A stretch of DNA of 64,000 nucleotides from Lachnospiraceae bacterium (GTDB taxonomy: Bacteria; Bacillota; Clostridia; Lachnospirales; Lachnospiraceae), in the NCBI GenBank assembly GCA_017553505.1, contig JAFZLD010000006.1:186001-250000 (forward strand), in the 5' to 3' direction. Under the pieces are notes generated by a model, which worked only from the letters and a program-made list of their open reading frames with translations, had not been told where the DNA came from and searched no databases. Of this stretch, positions 40,732 to 49,361 are shown piece after piece. A program made the position numbers and the translations under genes. How positions within the stretch are numbered: the stretch's first letter is position 1; every line of letters starts with the position of its first letter.

Positions 40732-40831
40732 TTAAAACCCCAATATCTTGGGTAAAAAGCCGTGAAACATTCAATTTAAGATATCGTGAAACATTATTAG
40801 CGCAGTACATATGGTATACAGCCATTTATCA

Positions 40832-40840
40832 TGCTATAAT
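40832..40840 (+). promoter_or_regulatory. parA promoter, extended -10
   Basis: TGCTATAAT, an extended -10 with a perfect hexamer at 40835-40840; the -35 zone (TGGTAT) is weak. It lies about 50 bases before parA and downstream of the parS half-sites, so ParB spreading could affect it. Confidence 0.6.
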
Positions 40841-40891
40841 GTTTTCTATGTCAAAAATAATAAAGAAATTAAGAGAAGGGATATTTAATAT

Positions 40892-41656
40892 ATGGGAAGA
40901 GTAATTGCAATAGCCAATCAGAAAGGTGGCGTAGGTAAGACTACTACATCTATTAATCTTTCTGCAGCTCTTGCTGAAAAAGGTAAGAAAGTTTTGGTTA
41001 TCGATACCGACCCCCAGGGCAATACCACCAGCGGATTCGGAATCGAGAAGAACGAACTTGAAAATACCATATATGAGTTATTACTTGGAGAGTGCACTGT
41101 TCAGGATTGTATCATTAAGGATGCATATCCCGGAGTAGGCATTATTCCCTCTAATGTTAATCTCGCGGCAGTTGAAATCGAATTATTGGATGCTGAGAAG
41201 AGAGAATTTATATTAAAGAAAGAAATCGATTGGATTAGAGACGATTATGATTACGTAATCATTGACTGTCCTCCTTCGCTCAGTATGTTAACGGTTAACG
41301 CCATGACTGCGGCAGATTCTGTTTTGGTACCTATTCAGTGTGAATACTACGCTTTGGAAGGTTTAAGCCAATTGATTCATACCGTTAACCTTGTCAAAGA
41401 AAGACTTAATCCCGAGCTTGATATGGAAGGTGTTGTTTTCACCATGTACGATGCAAGAACAAACCTTTCACTTCAGGTAGTTGAGAACGTTAAGAGCGTA
41501 CTTAAGCAGAAGATTTTTGATACGGTTATACCCAGAAATGTAAGACTTGCCGAAGCTCCCAGCTACGGTATGCCTATTAATAAGTATGATCCAAAGTCTG
41601 CCGGAGCCGAAAGTTATGCGGCACTTGCGGATGAAGTTATCAAAAACAGGAGGTAA
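40892..41656 (+). CDS. parA: Chromosome partition ATPase ParA (Soj)
   Basis: 254 residues. Deviant Walker A ANQKGGVGKTTTSINLS at 8-24, IDTDPQGNTTSGFG, and VIIDCPPSLSMLT. Its DNA-bound gradient moves ParB-parS complexes and in Bacillus it also influences DnaA. Separated by 6 bases from parB. Confidence 0.97.
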   Translation: MGRVIAIANQKGGVGKTTTSINLSAALAEKGKKVLVIDTDPQGNTTSGFGIEKNELENTIYELLLGECTVQDCIIKDAYPGVGIIPSNVNLAAVEIELLDAEKREFILKKEIDWIRDDYDYVIIDCPPSLSMLTVNAMTAADSVLVPIQCEYYALEGLSQLIHTVNLVKERLNPELDMEGVVFTMYDARTNLSLQVVENVKSVLKQKIFDTVIPRNVRLAEAPSYGMPINKYDPKSAGAESYAALADEVIKNRR

Positions 41657-41662
41657 TTTCGA

Positions 41663-42550
41663 ATGGCGGTAAAAAAATCCGGATTGGGAAAAGGACTTGG
41701 CGCATTAATTCCTGAAGCAGCTGTGGCAGAAAAACCCGCGACTAAGAAGGAAATTGAGAAGCCTGAAGAAAATTCAGCCGGTTCTCTTATTAAAATAAGC
41801 AAAATCGAGCCTAACCGCGATCAGCCCAGAAAGAATTTTGACAAAGAAGCTCTTGAAGCTCTTTCAGATTCTATCAGACAGCATGGTGTAATTTCTCCCA
41901 TTACTGTTCAGAAGAAGGGCGACCGCTACATTATCATAGCAGGTGAGCGCAGATGGAGAGCTGCCAGAATGGCCGGACTTACCGAAATCCCGGCATATGT
42001 GGGAGATTACTCCGAGCGCGAAATAGCAGAACTTTCTCTTATCGAGAATATTCAGCGTGAAGACTTAAATCCTATTGAAGAGGCGCAGGCTTACAAGCGT
42101 CTTATGACCGAGTTTAATCTCAAGCAGGAAGAAGTTGCTGAAAGAGTATCGAAGAGCCGTTCTGCAATAACCAATACCATGAGACTTCTTAAGTTAAGCG
42201 AAGAAGTTCAGAAATATCTTATTGACGGCACTCTTTCGGAAGGTCATGCAAGAGCACTTCTCGGTACAGAAGATGTAGAGGCTCAGAACAAACTTGCCAA
42301 GAAAGTTATCGATGAGAAGCTTTCTGTAAGAGATATCGAAAAGTTAATCAAAAACATAGGTAAGCCCGAAAAATCGAAGACTCCTGCCAATAAGGAATAT
42401 GACGTATTCTATAACGATATTGCAGAGAAACTTAAAGTCAGCCTCGGTACCAAGGTTTCCGTTTCCGGTAAGGGTGACGGTGCCGGCAAGATTGAAATTG
42501 AATTTTATTCAAACGACGATCTCGACAGACTTGTTGCTAAGATTAAGTAG
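41663..42550 (+). CDS. parB: Chromosome partition protein ParB (Spo0J)
   Basis: 295 residues. The CTPase/ParB-N domain is seen in QPRKNFDKEALEAL, AGERRWRAARMAG and SLIENIQREDLNPIEEA; a HTH (QEEVAERVSKSRSAITNTMRLLKL) recognises parS; a C-terminal dimerisation segment ends the protein. It binds the two parS sites upstream. Confidence 0.97.
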   Translation: MAVKKSGLGKGLGALIPEAAVAEKPATKKEIEKPEENSAGSLIKISKIEPNRDQPRKNFDKEALEALSDSIRQHGVISPITVQKKGDRYIIIAGERRWRAARMAGLTEIPAYVGDYSEREIAELSLIENIQREDLNPIEEAQAYKRLMTEFNLKQEEVAERVSKSRSAITNTMRLLKLSEEVQKYLIDGTLSEGHARALLGTEDVEAQNKLAKKVIDEKLSVRDIEKLIKNIGKPEKSKTPANKEYDVFYNDIAEKLKVSLGTKVSVSGKGDGAGKIEIEFYSNDDLDRLVAKIK

Positions 42551-42565
42551 AATAAGGGGTAATAT

Positions 42566-43075
42566 ATGAACAGCAATTTTTTGAACAGTCTCGGACTCGG
42601 CGGTCTGGACGTAGGAATTGTTTTGGTAGTTCTGGCAGCTCTTTCTTTTGTTCTGTTGGTAATGTGCATTGTTCTTTGTGTAGAACATGGTAAGTTAAAG
42701 AAAAGATTTAATAGATTCTCGCAAGGAAGAGATGCAAAGAGCCTTGAAAAGGAGATTGGTGATGTCTTTGCCCAGAACGTTGCCATCAAAGAAGTAGTTG
42801 ATAAGAATAAGAGAGATATTAAGACCCTCTTTAGGAGAATGGAGACTACTTTCCAAAAGGTTGGCCTTGTCAAATATGATGCTTTCCCTCAAATGGGTGG
42901 TAAGCTCAGTTTTTCTTTGGCGATGCTTGATGAAAAGAATAATGGATATATTATCAATTCCGTGCACGGAAGCGATGGTTGTTATACCTACTCGAAGGAG
43001 ATAAGAGCAGGTAAGTGTGATTTGGTACTGGGTACTGAAGAGCAAAAAGCATTGGGAATAGCGATGCAGATTTAA
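42566..43075 (+). CDS. DUF4446 family membrane protein
   Basis: 169 residues with one N-terminal membrane helix (VGIVLVVLAALSFVLLVMCI), a basic coiled stretch (HGKLKKRFNRFSQGRD), then a compact domain ending in GCYTYSKEIRAGKC. The pattern matches DUF4446, commonly encoded next to parB in clostridia; no function is established. The protein would face the cytoplasm with the C-terminal domain. Confidence 0.85.
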   Translation: MNSNFLNSLGLGGLDVGIVLVVLAALSFVLLVMCIVLCVEHGKLKKRFNRFSQGRDAKSLEKEIGDVFAQNVAIKEVVDKNKRDIKTLFRRMETTFQKVGLVKYDAFPQMGGKLSFSLAMLDEKNNGYIINSVHGSDGCYTYSKEIRAGKCDLVLGTEEQKALGIAMQI

Positions 43076-43100
43076 TGTGATTGATTAGGGGAGAATACAC

Positions 43101-44153
43101 ATGAAACTGTGCAAGGTTAGTGATATTGTGGGTGGCGAGAAACTCGCACGTCCCATAATGACTTCGAATTATCAGGAGCTTTTGGCGGCGGGAACGGTCC
43201 TTAAGCCTGAGTACATTCCTAAGATAGTTCAACTCGGAATAACGGAAGTATTTATAGAAGATTCAAAACTAAGTCCGGAGCAGGTAGTAATTCTTCGTGA
43301 AGATATCGAAGATTTTTTCACAGAGAAGGTTCGTTCCGTCTTAGAGAGACACGTATACAACGACAACTCAGATTTAGAAGAATTAAGTAAGACGGCAGAT
43401 AATATTATCAGCAATATTCTCTCTCGCGATGAAGTCGTGGAGCAGATTTATGATATTAAAGAGCGTAGCGCCGATATTTATGAACATTGTATCAGTGTAT
43501 GCTCTGTGGCAGTTTTAGTTGCAATTAAGAAGAAAATTGACAAGAAAATTATCCATGATTTGGGTGTGGCTTGTCTTTTTCATGATATAGGGTTAAGATA
43601 TCTTGACTTTGATTACACAAACGTTGACGTGGAGAGTCTTGATGAGAAATCTCTTGCGGAATATCGTAAGCATCCCGTTTACGGCTATTCTTCCCTAGAG
43701 AAAGAAACCTGGATTTCCGAAACCGCCAAGAAGATGATTTTAAGACATCACGAAAGATTGGACGGAAGCGGATACCCTCTTCACAGTAAAGATATTGATG
43801 AATTAACTCAGATTTTGCAGGTTTCCGATGCTTTTGACGAGATGATCTGTGGAATCGGTTGTTACAGATCGAGAGTTTACGAGGCGGTTGAGTATCTTAA
43901 GATTGCCAAGGGTGTTCTTTTTAATGAAGACATCGTCAATACGCTTCTTGACTTTACGGCTGTTTATCCTTCCGGAACAGTAGTAATTTTAAGTACCGGT
44001 GAGATGGGTATCATAATCAGACAGAATCAGCAGTTCCCGGAGCGTCCGGTTGTCAGAGTTATTAAAGACGTTAAAGGCAACAGCATTGAAGAAGAAAGAA
44101 TTTGCGACCTTTTGAAGGTTCACAACGTGTATATTGAAAAGGTTCTTTTGTAG
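43101..44153 (+). CDS. HD-GYP domain protein, probable cyclic dinucleotide phosphodiesterase
   Basis: 350 residues. An N-terminal DUF3391-like region (KVSDIVGGEKLARPIM) precedes the HD-GYP core: CLFHDIGLR near residue 155, RHHERLDGSGYP near 215 and DAFDEMI. The HD pair and the GYP motif are intact, so cleavage of cyclic di-GMP is likely. No membrane segment. It sits between the par genes and serS with short spacing. Confidence 0.9.
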   Translation: MKLCKVSDIVGGEKLARPIMTSNYQELLAAGTVLKPEYIPKIVQLGITEVFIEDSKLSPEQVVILREDIEDFFTEKVRSVLERHVYNDNSDLEELSKTADNIISNILSRDEVVEQIYDIKERSADIYEHCISVCSVAVLVAIKKKIDKKIIHDLGVACLFHDIGLRYLDFDYTNVDVESLDEKSLAEYRKHPVYGYSSLEKETWISETAKKMILRHHERLDGSGYPLHSKDIDELTQILQVSDAFDEMICGIGCYRSRVYEAVEYLKIAKGVLFNEDIVNTLLDFTAVYPSGTVVILSTGEMGIIIRQNQQFPERPVVRVIKDVKGNSIEEERICDLLKVHNVYIEKVLL

Positions 44154-44203
44154 TGTAGAATATACTGCAAAGGATAAGCGCAATCTATATAGGAGGAATA
44201 AAG

Positions 44204-45487
44204 ATGATTGACATCAAGTTTTTGAGGGAGAACCCTGAAGCGGTTAAAGAAAACATCCGTAAGAAATTTCAGGATGACAAGCTTCCCCTTGTGGACGAGG
44301 TAATCGTTCTTGACGAAGAAAGAAGAAAGGCTCAGCAGGAAGCCGACAACATAAAGGCCGAGAAGAATAAACTCTCCAAGCAGATCGGTGCATTGATGGC
44401 TCAGGGCAAAAAAGACGAAGCCGAGGAAATCAAGAAGCAGGTTGCCAAGGATGCAGAAAAACTTGCAAATCTTGAAGAAAAGCAGAAAGAATATGAAGAA
44501 AAAACCACCAAAATCATGATGGTTATTCCTAATATCATCGATCCCAGCGTTCCGATAGGTAAAGACGATTCTGAGAACGTTGAAGTTAAGAAATATGGTG
44601 AGCCCGTAGTTCCCGATTACGAAATTCCTTACCATACCGAGATTATGGAGCGATTCAACGGAATCGATATTGATGCGGCAGGCCGTGTTGCAGGTAACGG
44701 TTTCTATTATCTCATGGGTGATATCGCAAGACTTCACTCTGCAGTAATCGCTTACGCAAGAGATTTCATGATTGACAGAGGCTTTACTTACTGTGTTCCT
44801 CCTTTCATGATTCGTTCAAACGTTGTTACCGGCGTTATGAGTTTTGCAGAGATGGATGCAATGATGTACAAGATTGAAGGTGAAGACCTTTATCTTATCG
44901 GTACCAGTGAGCATTCCATGATCGGTAAGTTCATCGATACTATTACTCCCGAAGAGCAGCTTCCTTTAACTCTTACCAGCTACTCACCTTGTTTCAGAAA
45001 AGAAAAAGGCGCTCACGGTATTGAGGAACGTGGTGTATACAGAATTCACCAGTTTGAGAAGCAGGAAATGATAGTTGTATGTAAGCCTGAAGATTCCAAG
45101 ATGTGGTTTGACAAGTTATGGCAGAACACCGTAGATTTGTTCAGATCTATGGATATCCCGGTTCGTACTCTTGAATGTTGTTCCGGAGACCTTGCAGATT
45201 TGAAGGTTAAATCTTTCGACGTTGAAGCTTGGTCACCCAGACAGAAGAAATACTTCGAAGTCGGTTCTTGCTCTAACTTAGGTGATGCTCAGGCAAGAAG
45301 ACTTAAAATCAGAATTAAGGACAAAGACGGCAACAAGTACTTTGCTCATACTTTGAATAATACAGTAGTAGCTCCCCCGAGAATGCTTATCGCATTCCTT
45401 GAGAACCACTTACAGGCTGACGGAACCGTAACAATTCCCGAAGTTTTGCAGCCTTACATGGGTGGCAAGAAGGTTCTCGGTAAATAG
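44204..45487 (+). CDS. serS: Seryl-tRNA synthetase
   Basis: 427 residues. N-terminal antiparallel coiled coil (about 30-100) that grips tRNA, then class II motifs: LIGTSEHSMIG, SPCFRKEKGAHGIEERG (motif 2) and LNNTVVAPPRMLIAFLEN (motif 3). AGGAGG precedes ATG 44204. Only 50 bases separate it from the previous gene, so there is no room for a T-box leader. Confidence 0.97.
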   Translation: MIDIKFLRENPEAVKENIRKKFQDDKLPLVDEVIVLDEERRKAQQEADNIKAEKNKLSKQIGALMAQGKKDEAEEIKKQVAKDAEKLANLEEKQKEYEEKTTKIMMVIPNIIDPSVPIGKDDSENVEVKKYGEPVVPDYEIPYHTEIMERFNGIDIDAAGRVAGNGFYYLMGDIARLHSAVIAYARDFMIDRGFTYCVPPFMIRSNVVTGVMSFAEMDAMMYKIEGEDLYLIGTSEHSMIGKFIDTITPEEQLPLTLTSYSPCFRKEKGAHGIEERGVYRIHQFEKQEMIVVCKPEDSKMWFDKLWQNTVDLFRSMDIPVRTLECCSGDLADLKVKSFDVEAWSPRQKKYFEVGSCSNLGDAQARRLKIRIKDKDGNKYFAHTLNNTVVAPPRMLIAFLENHLQADGTVTIPEVLQPYMGGKKVLGK

Positions 45488-45502
45488 GAGCCGGAGGTTA
45501 AT

Positions 45503-46384
45503 TTGCATAAGTTTTTACGTTCCATTGGGTTTTCGGATGTTCGTACCCTTGAAGAGCTTCAAAAGTTAATAAAGAAAACAATTTCGGAAGCCACTGAAAC
45601 GGAAGTCTCTGTTAATACAGATGAGATTCTTTATGCAGATTACAGCCTGGAATTCGGTGAGAACATGGGCCTTACCGTGTGCGGTCAGTATGATGCTCTT
45701 GATGAGTTTCACGTAGATTACGTGTATCCTTACATGGTGGCATCTCAAGTCAGCAGTAATGAGCGTTCGATAGTGGAGCGCCATGCGGCCAATGTTTCTT
45801 ACGCCGGAGTATGCGATGATAATAAGATCGGTATTTCCATCATCTATTATCTTCAGAACAGAATTCAGTATATGAAAAGATCATATGGCGATCCGGATTG
45901 TCTTAAAAATGTGCCTGTGTGCCTTTCGGGACTTTCCGAATCGGGTATGATTATGATGCCTCTTCAAAAAGATGAAATCAGTAAGAAAAAAATGTCGCGC
46001 GGAGACAAAAAACGTGATAAACTGATTGAGGCTGCGCGTCAGGGTAATGAGGAAGCACTTGAGACTCTTACTCTTGACGACATAGATATGTATTCTACGA
46101 TTTCAAGGAAAATAAAGAAGAGTGACGTCTATACCATAGTCGACACTTACTTTATGCCTTACGGAGTAGAGACAGATCAGTATTCCGTTCTTGCGGAAAT
46201 CGCTTCTCTTAAAGAAGTGACCAATACCATAAGCGGTGAAGCAGTATACCAGATGCTTCTTATGTGTAACGGTATCCCGATTGATATCTGCATAAATAAG
46301 AAGGATTTGTTCGGTGAACCCGAAGTAGGCCGAAGATTCAAAGGTTCGGTATGGCTTCAGGGTTGGCTTGACTGGCTCTCATAG
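45503..46384 (+). CDS. DUF3881 family protein
   Basis: 293 residues, TTG start after GGAGG. MHKFLRSIGFSDVRTLEELQ and the C-terminal FKGSVWLQGWLDWL match DUF3881, a cytoplasmic family of unknown function largely limited to Lachnospiraceae relatives. No signal peptide or membrane helix. Its last codons and stop (TAG at 46382-46384) form the first ten bases of the split tRNA-Arg gene, so the tRNA 5' end must be cut out of a transcript that also encodes this protein. Confidence 0.82.
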   Translation: MHKFLRSIGFSDVRTLEELQKLIKKTISEATETEVSVNTDEILYADYSLEFGENMGLTVCGQYDALDEFHVDYVYPYMVASQVSSNERSIVERHAANVSYAGVCDDNKIGISIIYYLQNRIQYMKRSYGDPDCLKNVPVCLSGLSESGMIMMPLQKDEISKKKMSRGDKKRDKLIEAARQGNEEALETLTLDDIDMYSTISRKIKKSDVYTIVDTYFMPYGVETDQYSVLAEIASLKEVTNTISGEAVYQMLLMCNGIPIDICINKKDLFGEPEVGRRFKGSVWLQGWLDWLS

Positions 46385-46413
46385 TTAAATGGATATAACG
46401 GGCCCCTCCTAAG
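46375..46413 (+). pseudogene. tRNA-Arg(CCT), 5' half of a gene split by the element (attL)
   Basis: Acceptor GCTCTCA, TA, D stem GTTA/TAAC around AATGGATA, then anticodon-stem GGCCC and loop CTCCTAA (anticodon CCT at 46408-46410). The missing half is 14.8 kb away at 61210-61250: GGCCC pairs with GGGTC there, and GCTCTCA with TGGGAGC. The fold breaks exactly where mobile DNA begins (CGAAAGC after the core). Confidence 0.92.
46406..46413. repeat. attL core CTCCTAAG
   Basis: 8-bp direct repeat with 61210-61217, covering the anticodon loop of the split tRNA-Arg. Flanks differ on both sides. Confidence 0.88.
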
Positions 46414-46467
46414 CGAAAGCTAAAGGCTTGAAAGCCGCATAAATAGGGGAAAATTTAGAAGCTCGAT

Positions 46468-46486
46468 TGAGTGAGTGTGAGTGAGT
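46468..46486. repeat. Left-end TGAGTGAGT repeats
   Basis: Two copies of TGAGTGAGT (46468 and 46478), ten bases apart, about 60 bases inside attL. The same 9-mer recurs near the right end, so these may be arm-type integrase sites. Confidence 0.6.
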
Positions 46487-46500
46487 AAAACTTAATATCG

Positions 46501-46529
46501 TTAACAAAGAATATATGATATTCTATGTT
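46501..46529 (+). promoter_or_regulatory. Promoter candidate for the element's tRNA-Arg
   Basis: TTAACA (46501-46506), 17-base spacer, TATGTT (46524-46529), with the mature tRNA starting 9 bases later. Read-through from serS-DUF3881 could also supply it. Confidence 0.6.
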
Positions 46530-46537
46530 TATAGTAC

Positions 46538-46611
46538 GTCTACGTAGCTCAGCTGGATAGAGCACCGCCCTCCTAAGGCGGGTGTCGGAGGTTCGAATCC
46601 TCTCGTGGACG
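46538..46611 (+). tRNA. tRNA-Arg (anticodon CCT), carried by the element
   Basis: 74 bases, complete cloverleaf: acceptor GTCTACG/CGTGGAC, D stem GCTC/GAGC, anticodon stem CCGCC/GGCGG around CTCCTAA, T loop TTCGAAT, discriminator G. It is clearly different from the split host tRNA, whose acceptor is GCTCTCA/TGGGAGC and discriminator A, yet has the same anticodon. It lies 124 bases inside attL and reads AGG codons, so it can replace the function lost by insertion. Confidence 0.95.
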
Positions 46612-46613
46612 CT

Positions 46614-46638
46614 GAGGAGCCTGTTAAGGCTCCTTTTT
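46614..46638. terminator. Bidirectional terminator for tRNA-Arg and integrase
   Basis: GGAGCC, TGTTAA, GGCTCC then TTTTT directly after the tRNA. The integrase stop codon (46624-46626) lies in its loop. Confidence 0.85.
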
Positions 46639-47901
46639 GTTAAAGCGATCCTTTATATCATAAAGACGCCTTTTGTCCGTCAGAGAATAGTGAGCTTCGT
46701 TGGTCTGTACTTCATGACCGAGGATAAGCGCCCTGTCAGATGCCGAAAACCCCAGTTCGATCAGCCTTGAATTTAAAGCCATCCGAAAAGCATGGTTATT
46801 TGTCGGTATACAGCCAAGCCGCCTGCAACGCTTACGAAGGTTCTGGGCATAACCGTCTGTCGGTATCATCTTCGCGCAGTTCTTCTCATGGAATAGATAT
46901 GGAGAATCACCCGGTATAGCTTTCGCAATATCGATCACACGTCTTGCCTCTTCCGTTATCGGGATGAACCGTCCGTTATGCGGATGCATGCGTTCGTCTT
47001 TGGTATAACCAACCTCAACCAGCTTATTGTGGTTTCCCTCGGATACTTTCACCTGCTGTCTGTGAACATGGATGAAGTCATCCTGCACATCATCAGCATG
47101 TAACGCAGCCAATTCTCCGACTCTCATGCCGGTCTCTTTTGCCAGAAGAGACATTAATACTCTGGGATTATCCAGGTGTTTTTCCGCATCGGCAGTTATC
47201 CTGGCAAGTTCTTCGGTCGAAAATGCTTTTTCTTCATCTGTTTTTACTTCCTGATCACAATGTTTGTAATAATCCTGTGCATCTATATAATTGACAGGGT
47301 TTTCAAAACAGATCTTTTTCTTGATACCATAGTCAAAAACAGCACCAAGAGATTGAAGCATCCTCTTGATAAAATCCGGTTTCGGATTAGTTGGAAGCAG
47401 ATCGGATACAATAAATCTCCGGATATCTTCATCAGTGATCTCGTTGATATCCTTTTCAAGAAGCTCCTTTGGAACATGCTTAAAGCGGTTTCTGTCGGTA
47501 ACGATTGTCTTATCCCGCCTGTTTAAGCAGTTTTGTTTGTAGTCCATTTGCATTTCAAAGACCTGTTCCAGGGTTTTTGCTCTGTTTTCTGCTTCGTAGT
47601 AGAAATCATACAGTTTTTCTAACAGTTTTTCTTTTGTACTGGCTGTGAGCTCCTTTCTTTTGGAATCGACATATACATATGTCTTGAAACATCCGTTCTT
47701 CCAACTACTGCTGGGCGGTAATCGGAAGATATCTCTGGGATGATGGGACATAACGAATTCACGTTTTACCATTGCAAGCATATCATTTACCTTGGCGGGT
47801 CCCATACTACAGCTCAATAATAGCTTTATATCTCTCATTCGTAAAGTGGTATTATCATCAAGGACAATAACAGAGTCCTCATTATTATTCAGTTTTTCCA
47901 A
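46624..47901 (-). CDS. int: Tyrosine recombinase / integrase
   Basis: 425 residues from TTG 47901, which follows AAGGAG by 6 bases; a longer frame runs into the terminator upstream. An N-terminal arm-binding-like region (about 1-70) and core-binding SAM-like domain (near 75-200) precede the catalytic domain with Arg in ETGMRVGELAAL, HAFRMALNSRL, LGHEVQTNEAHYS (His and nucleophile Tyr). All five catalytic positions are present. It would recombine attP with the anticodon-loop core in tRNA-Arg. It converges on the element's tRNA. Confidence 0.93.
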   Translation of the reverse strand: MEKLNNNEDSVIVLDDNTTLRMRDIKLLLSCSMGPAKVNDMLAMVKREFVMSHHPRDIFRLPPSSSWKNGCFKTYVYVDSKRKELTASTKEKLLEKLYDFYYEAENRAKTLEQVFEMQMDYKQNCLNRRDKTIVTDRNRFKHVPKELLEKDINEITDEDIRRFIVSDLLPTNPKPDFIKRMLQSLGAVFDYGIKKKICFENPVNYIDAQDYYKHCDQEVKTDEEKAFSTEELARITADAEKHLDNPRVLMSLLAKETGMRVGELAALHADDVQDDFIHVHRQQVKVSEGNHNKLVEVGYTKDERMHPHNGRFIPITEEARRVIDIAKAIPGDSPYLFHEKNCAKMIPTDGYAQNLRKRCRRLGCIPTNNHAFRMALNSRLIELGFSASDRALILGHEVQTNEAHYSLTDKRRLYDIKDRFNKKEP

Positions 47902-47920
47902 TTCGCTTCTCCTTGTATAC

Positions 47921-47987
47921 AAAAAAAGCAACCAGCAACGGCAACCTTCCAAAAAACTCTTTTGGTTGGTTGCCGCATTTGGTTGCT
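47921..47987 (-). terminator. Strong terminator between vapE and integrase genes
   Basis: On the minus strand, arms GCAACCA and CGGCAACC pair with GGTTGCCG and TGGTTGC, followed by seven T. It ends only 8 bases before the integrase ribosome binding site, so integrase mRNA from upstream must pass it. Confidence 0.82.
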
Positions 47988-48011
47988 ACGTTTATAGTTG
48001 TTGTTTTATTG

Positions 48012-49361
48012 TCAGAACGGGATTTCCATCTGTTCCGGGACTTTCATGAAACCATCATCCGGGGCAGTATCCGACTTCCGTCTCCACGCTCGCACTCTGC
48101 CATATTTTGATACGGTTCGCGTTCCGATTGCTTCCCACTCCGAGAAGTGATGCATCATTTCAGAGATCCTGTTGCAGTCGCTCTTTTTAAGCTGATCATA
48201 TTGCGAATAGCCCAGAGCTTCATATGCCAGCATCTTGACACATACATACTTCTCACCGGTGTTTGACAGGAAATACTCAATTGATTCCTGATCATTATCT
48301 TCCGGCGTGAATCGCTCCTGGTATTTTGCGAGTTCGGCTTGAAGGTGCGTCGGGAGTGTGAGGGAAAAATCACCGCTTCTGTATATTTCCATGATCTCGG
48401 CCCATGCCTGAAGAATATAAGCTCGCGATCCTTCTTCATCATCCAGGATATGGACTTCTGCCTTATCCATGTGCGTTTCAATAGGAATTATTCGTCTGTT
48501 TCCGCTTTTATCCATTGGAAGAACTTCCATTTTATTGGAAGTTCCTCCGAATACACATTGTCGCTTCCGGTCTTTGGGATGCTTTTCGTATGGAGTACGG
48601 TAAGTATCCTTTTGTCGGCTCAGGAAGCTTTTGATCTCCTCAACTCTTCTTGTATTAAGGGTTGCAAGCATCTCCGGCATTTCTATGATCCAGTGTCCCT
48701 GCAGCTTTATAACGATCTTTTCGTCATCAAGCCTTTTTAAGTCGTCTGAAAAGTATTCATCTTTGATCGCAAGAAATTTGAAAAATGTAGATTTTCCGGC
48801 ACCCTGATCGCCCACAAGGCATATGGATGTTTCAAATTTGCAACCGGGATCAAATATCCTGCATACGGCCCCCAGCATGAAAAGCTTTATGGATTCCGTT
48901 GTCAGATCGGTTTTTTCGACTCCAAAGAAATGTGTCAGAAGGTTTTCTACACGGGGAGTTCTATCCCAGACAAGACCGGTAAGTATATCCCTGATCGGAT
49001 GATAACGGTTATCGTTGGCTACGATCTGAATTGCTTTTTCTATCACTCCTGAGTAACTGATTCCATAATTTTCTTCTATATAAAGAGTGATATAGGCCAT
49101 GTCGGTATTGTTAAGGATGTCTCCTTCCCTTTTCCATCCCAGATCTTTTACGATGTCGATCCTTTCTGTAAGTTCGTTAAGTCGGATCGATCCCATAAAA
49201 AAAGGATCCTCTTTCAGGATCCTGACTACATTTGCTATTGTGGACTTTGGGGTTCCCTTGTCGGTTAGCTCAAGAGATTCGCGGAGGCTCTCTGTCGGGA
49301 GCAGCTCCATTCCTACTTCATCCAATTGTTCTTTGCTCAGCTTTGGTAATTTCTCGCTCAT
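48012..49361 (-). CDS. VapE-type P-loop helicase
   Basis: 449 residues. Walker A VGDQGAGKSTFFKFLA near 187 and Walker B-like HWIIEMPEM near 240, followed by FGGTSNKMEVLPMDKSGNRR, typical of virulence-associated E (VirE/VapE) proteins, SF3-like helicases of phages and integrative elements. It probably unwinds DNA at the element's origin. Its start lies inside the end of the primase-like gene (44-base overlap). Confidence 0.88.
   Translation of the reverse strand: MSEKLPKLSKEQLDEVGMELLPTESLRESLELTDKGTPKSTIANVVRILKEDPFFMGSIRLNELTERIDIVKDLGWKREGDILNNTDMAYITLYIEENYGISYSGVIEKAIQIVANDNRYHPIRDILTGLVWDRTPRVENLLTHFFGVEKTDLTTESIKLFMLGAVCRIFDPGCKFETSICLVGDQGAGKSTFFKFLAIKDEYFSDDLKRLDDEKIVIKLQGHWIIEMPEMLATLNTRRVEEIKSFLSRQKDTYRTPYEKHPKDRKRQCVFGGTSNKMEVLPMDKSGNRRIIPIETHMDKAEVHILDDEEGSRAYILQAWAEIMEIYRSGDFSLTLPTHLQAELAKYQERFTPEDNDQESIEYFLSNTGEKYVCVKMLAYEALGYSQYDQLKKSDCNRISEMMHHFSEWEAIGTRTVSKYGRVRAWRRKSDTAPDDGFMKVPEQMEIPF

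Noticed and set aside
44154..44203. T-box leader before serS
   Set aside because: Only 50 bases separate the genes, too few for a T-box.
46538..46611. The intact tRNA-Arg next to the integrase as the integration site
   Set aside because: The 3' end of this tRNA has no copy at the right end. The only duplicated core is CTCCTAAG in the split tRNA halves, which fold together across the element.
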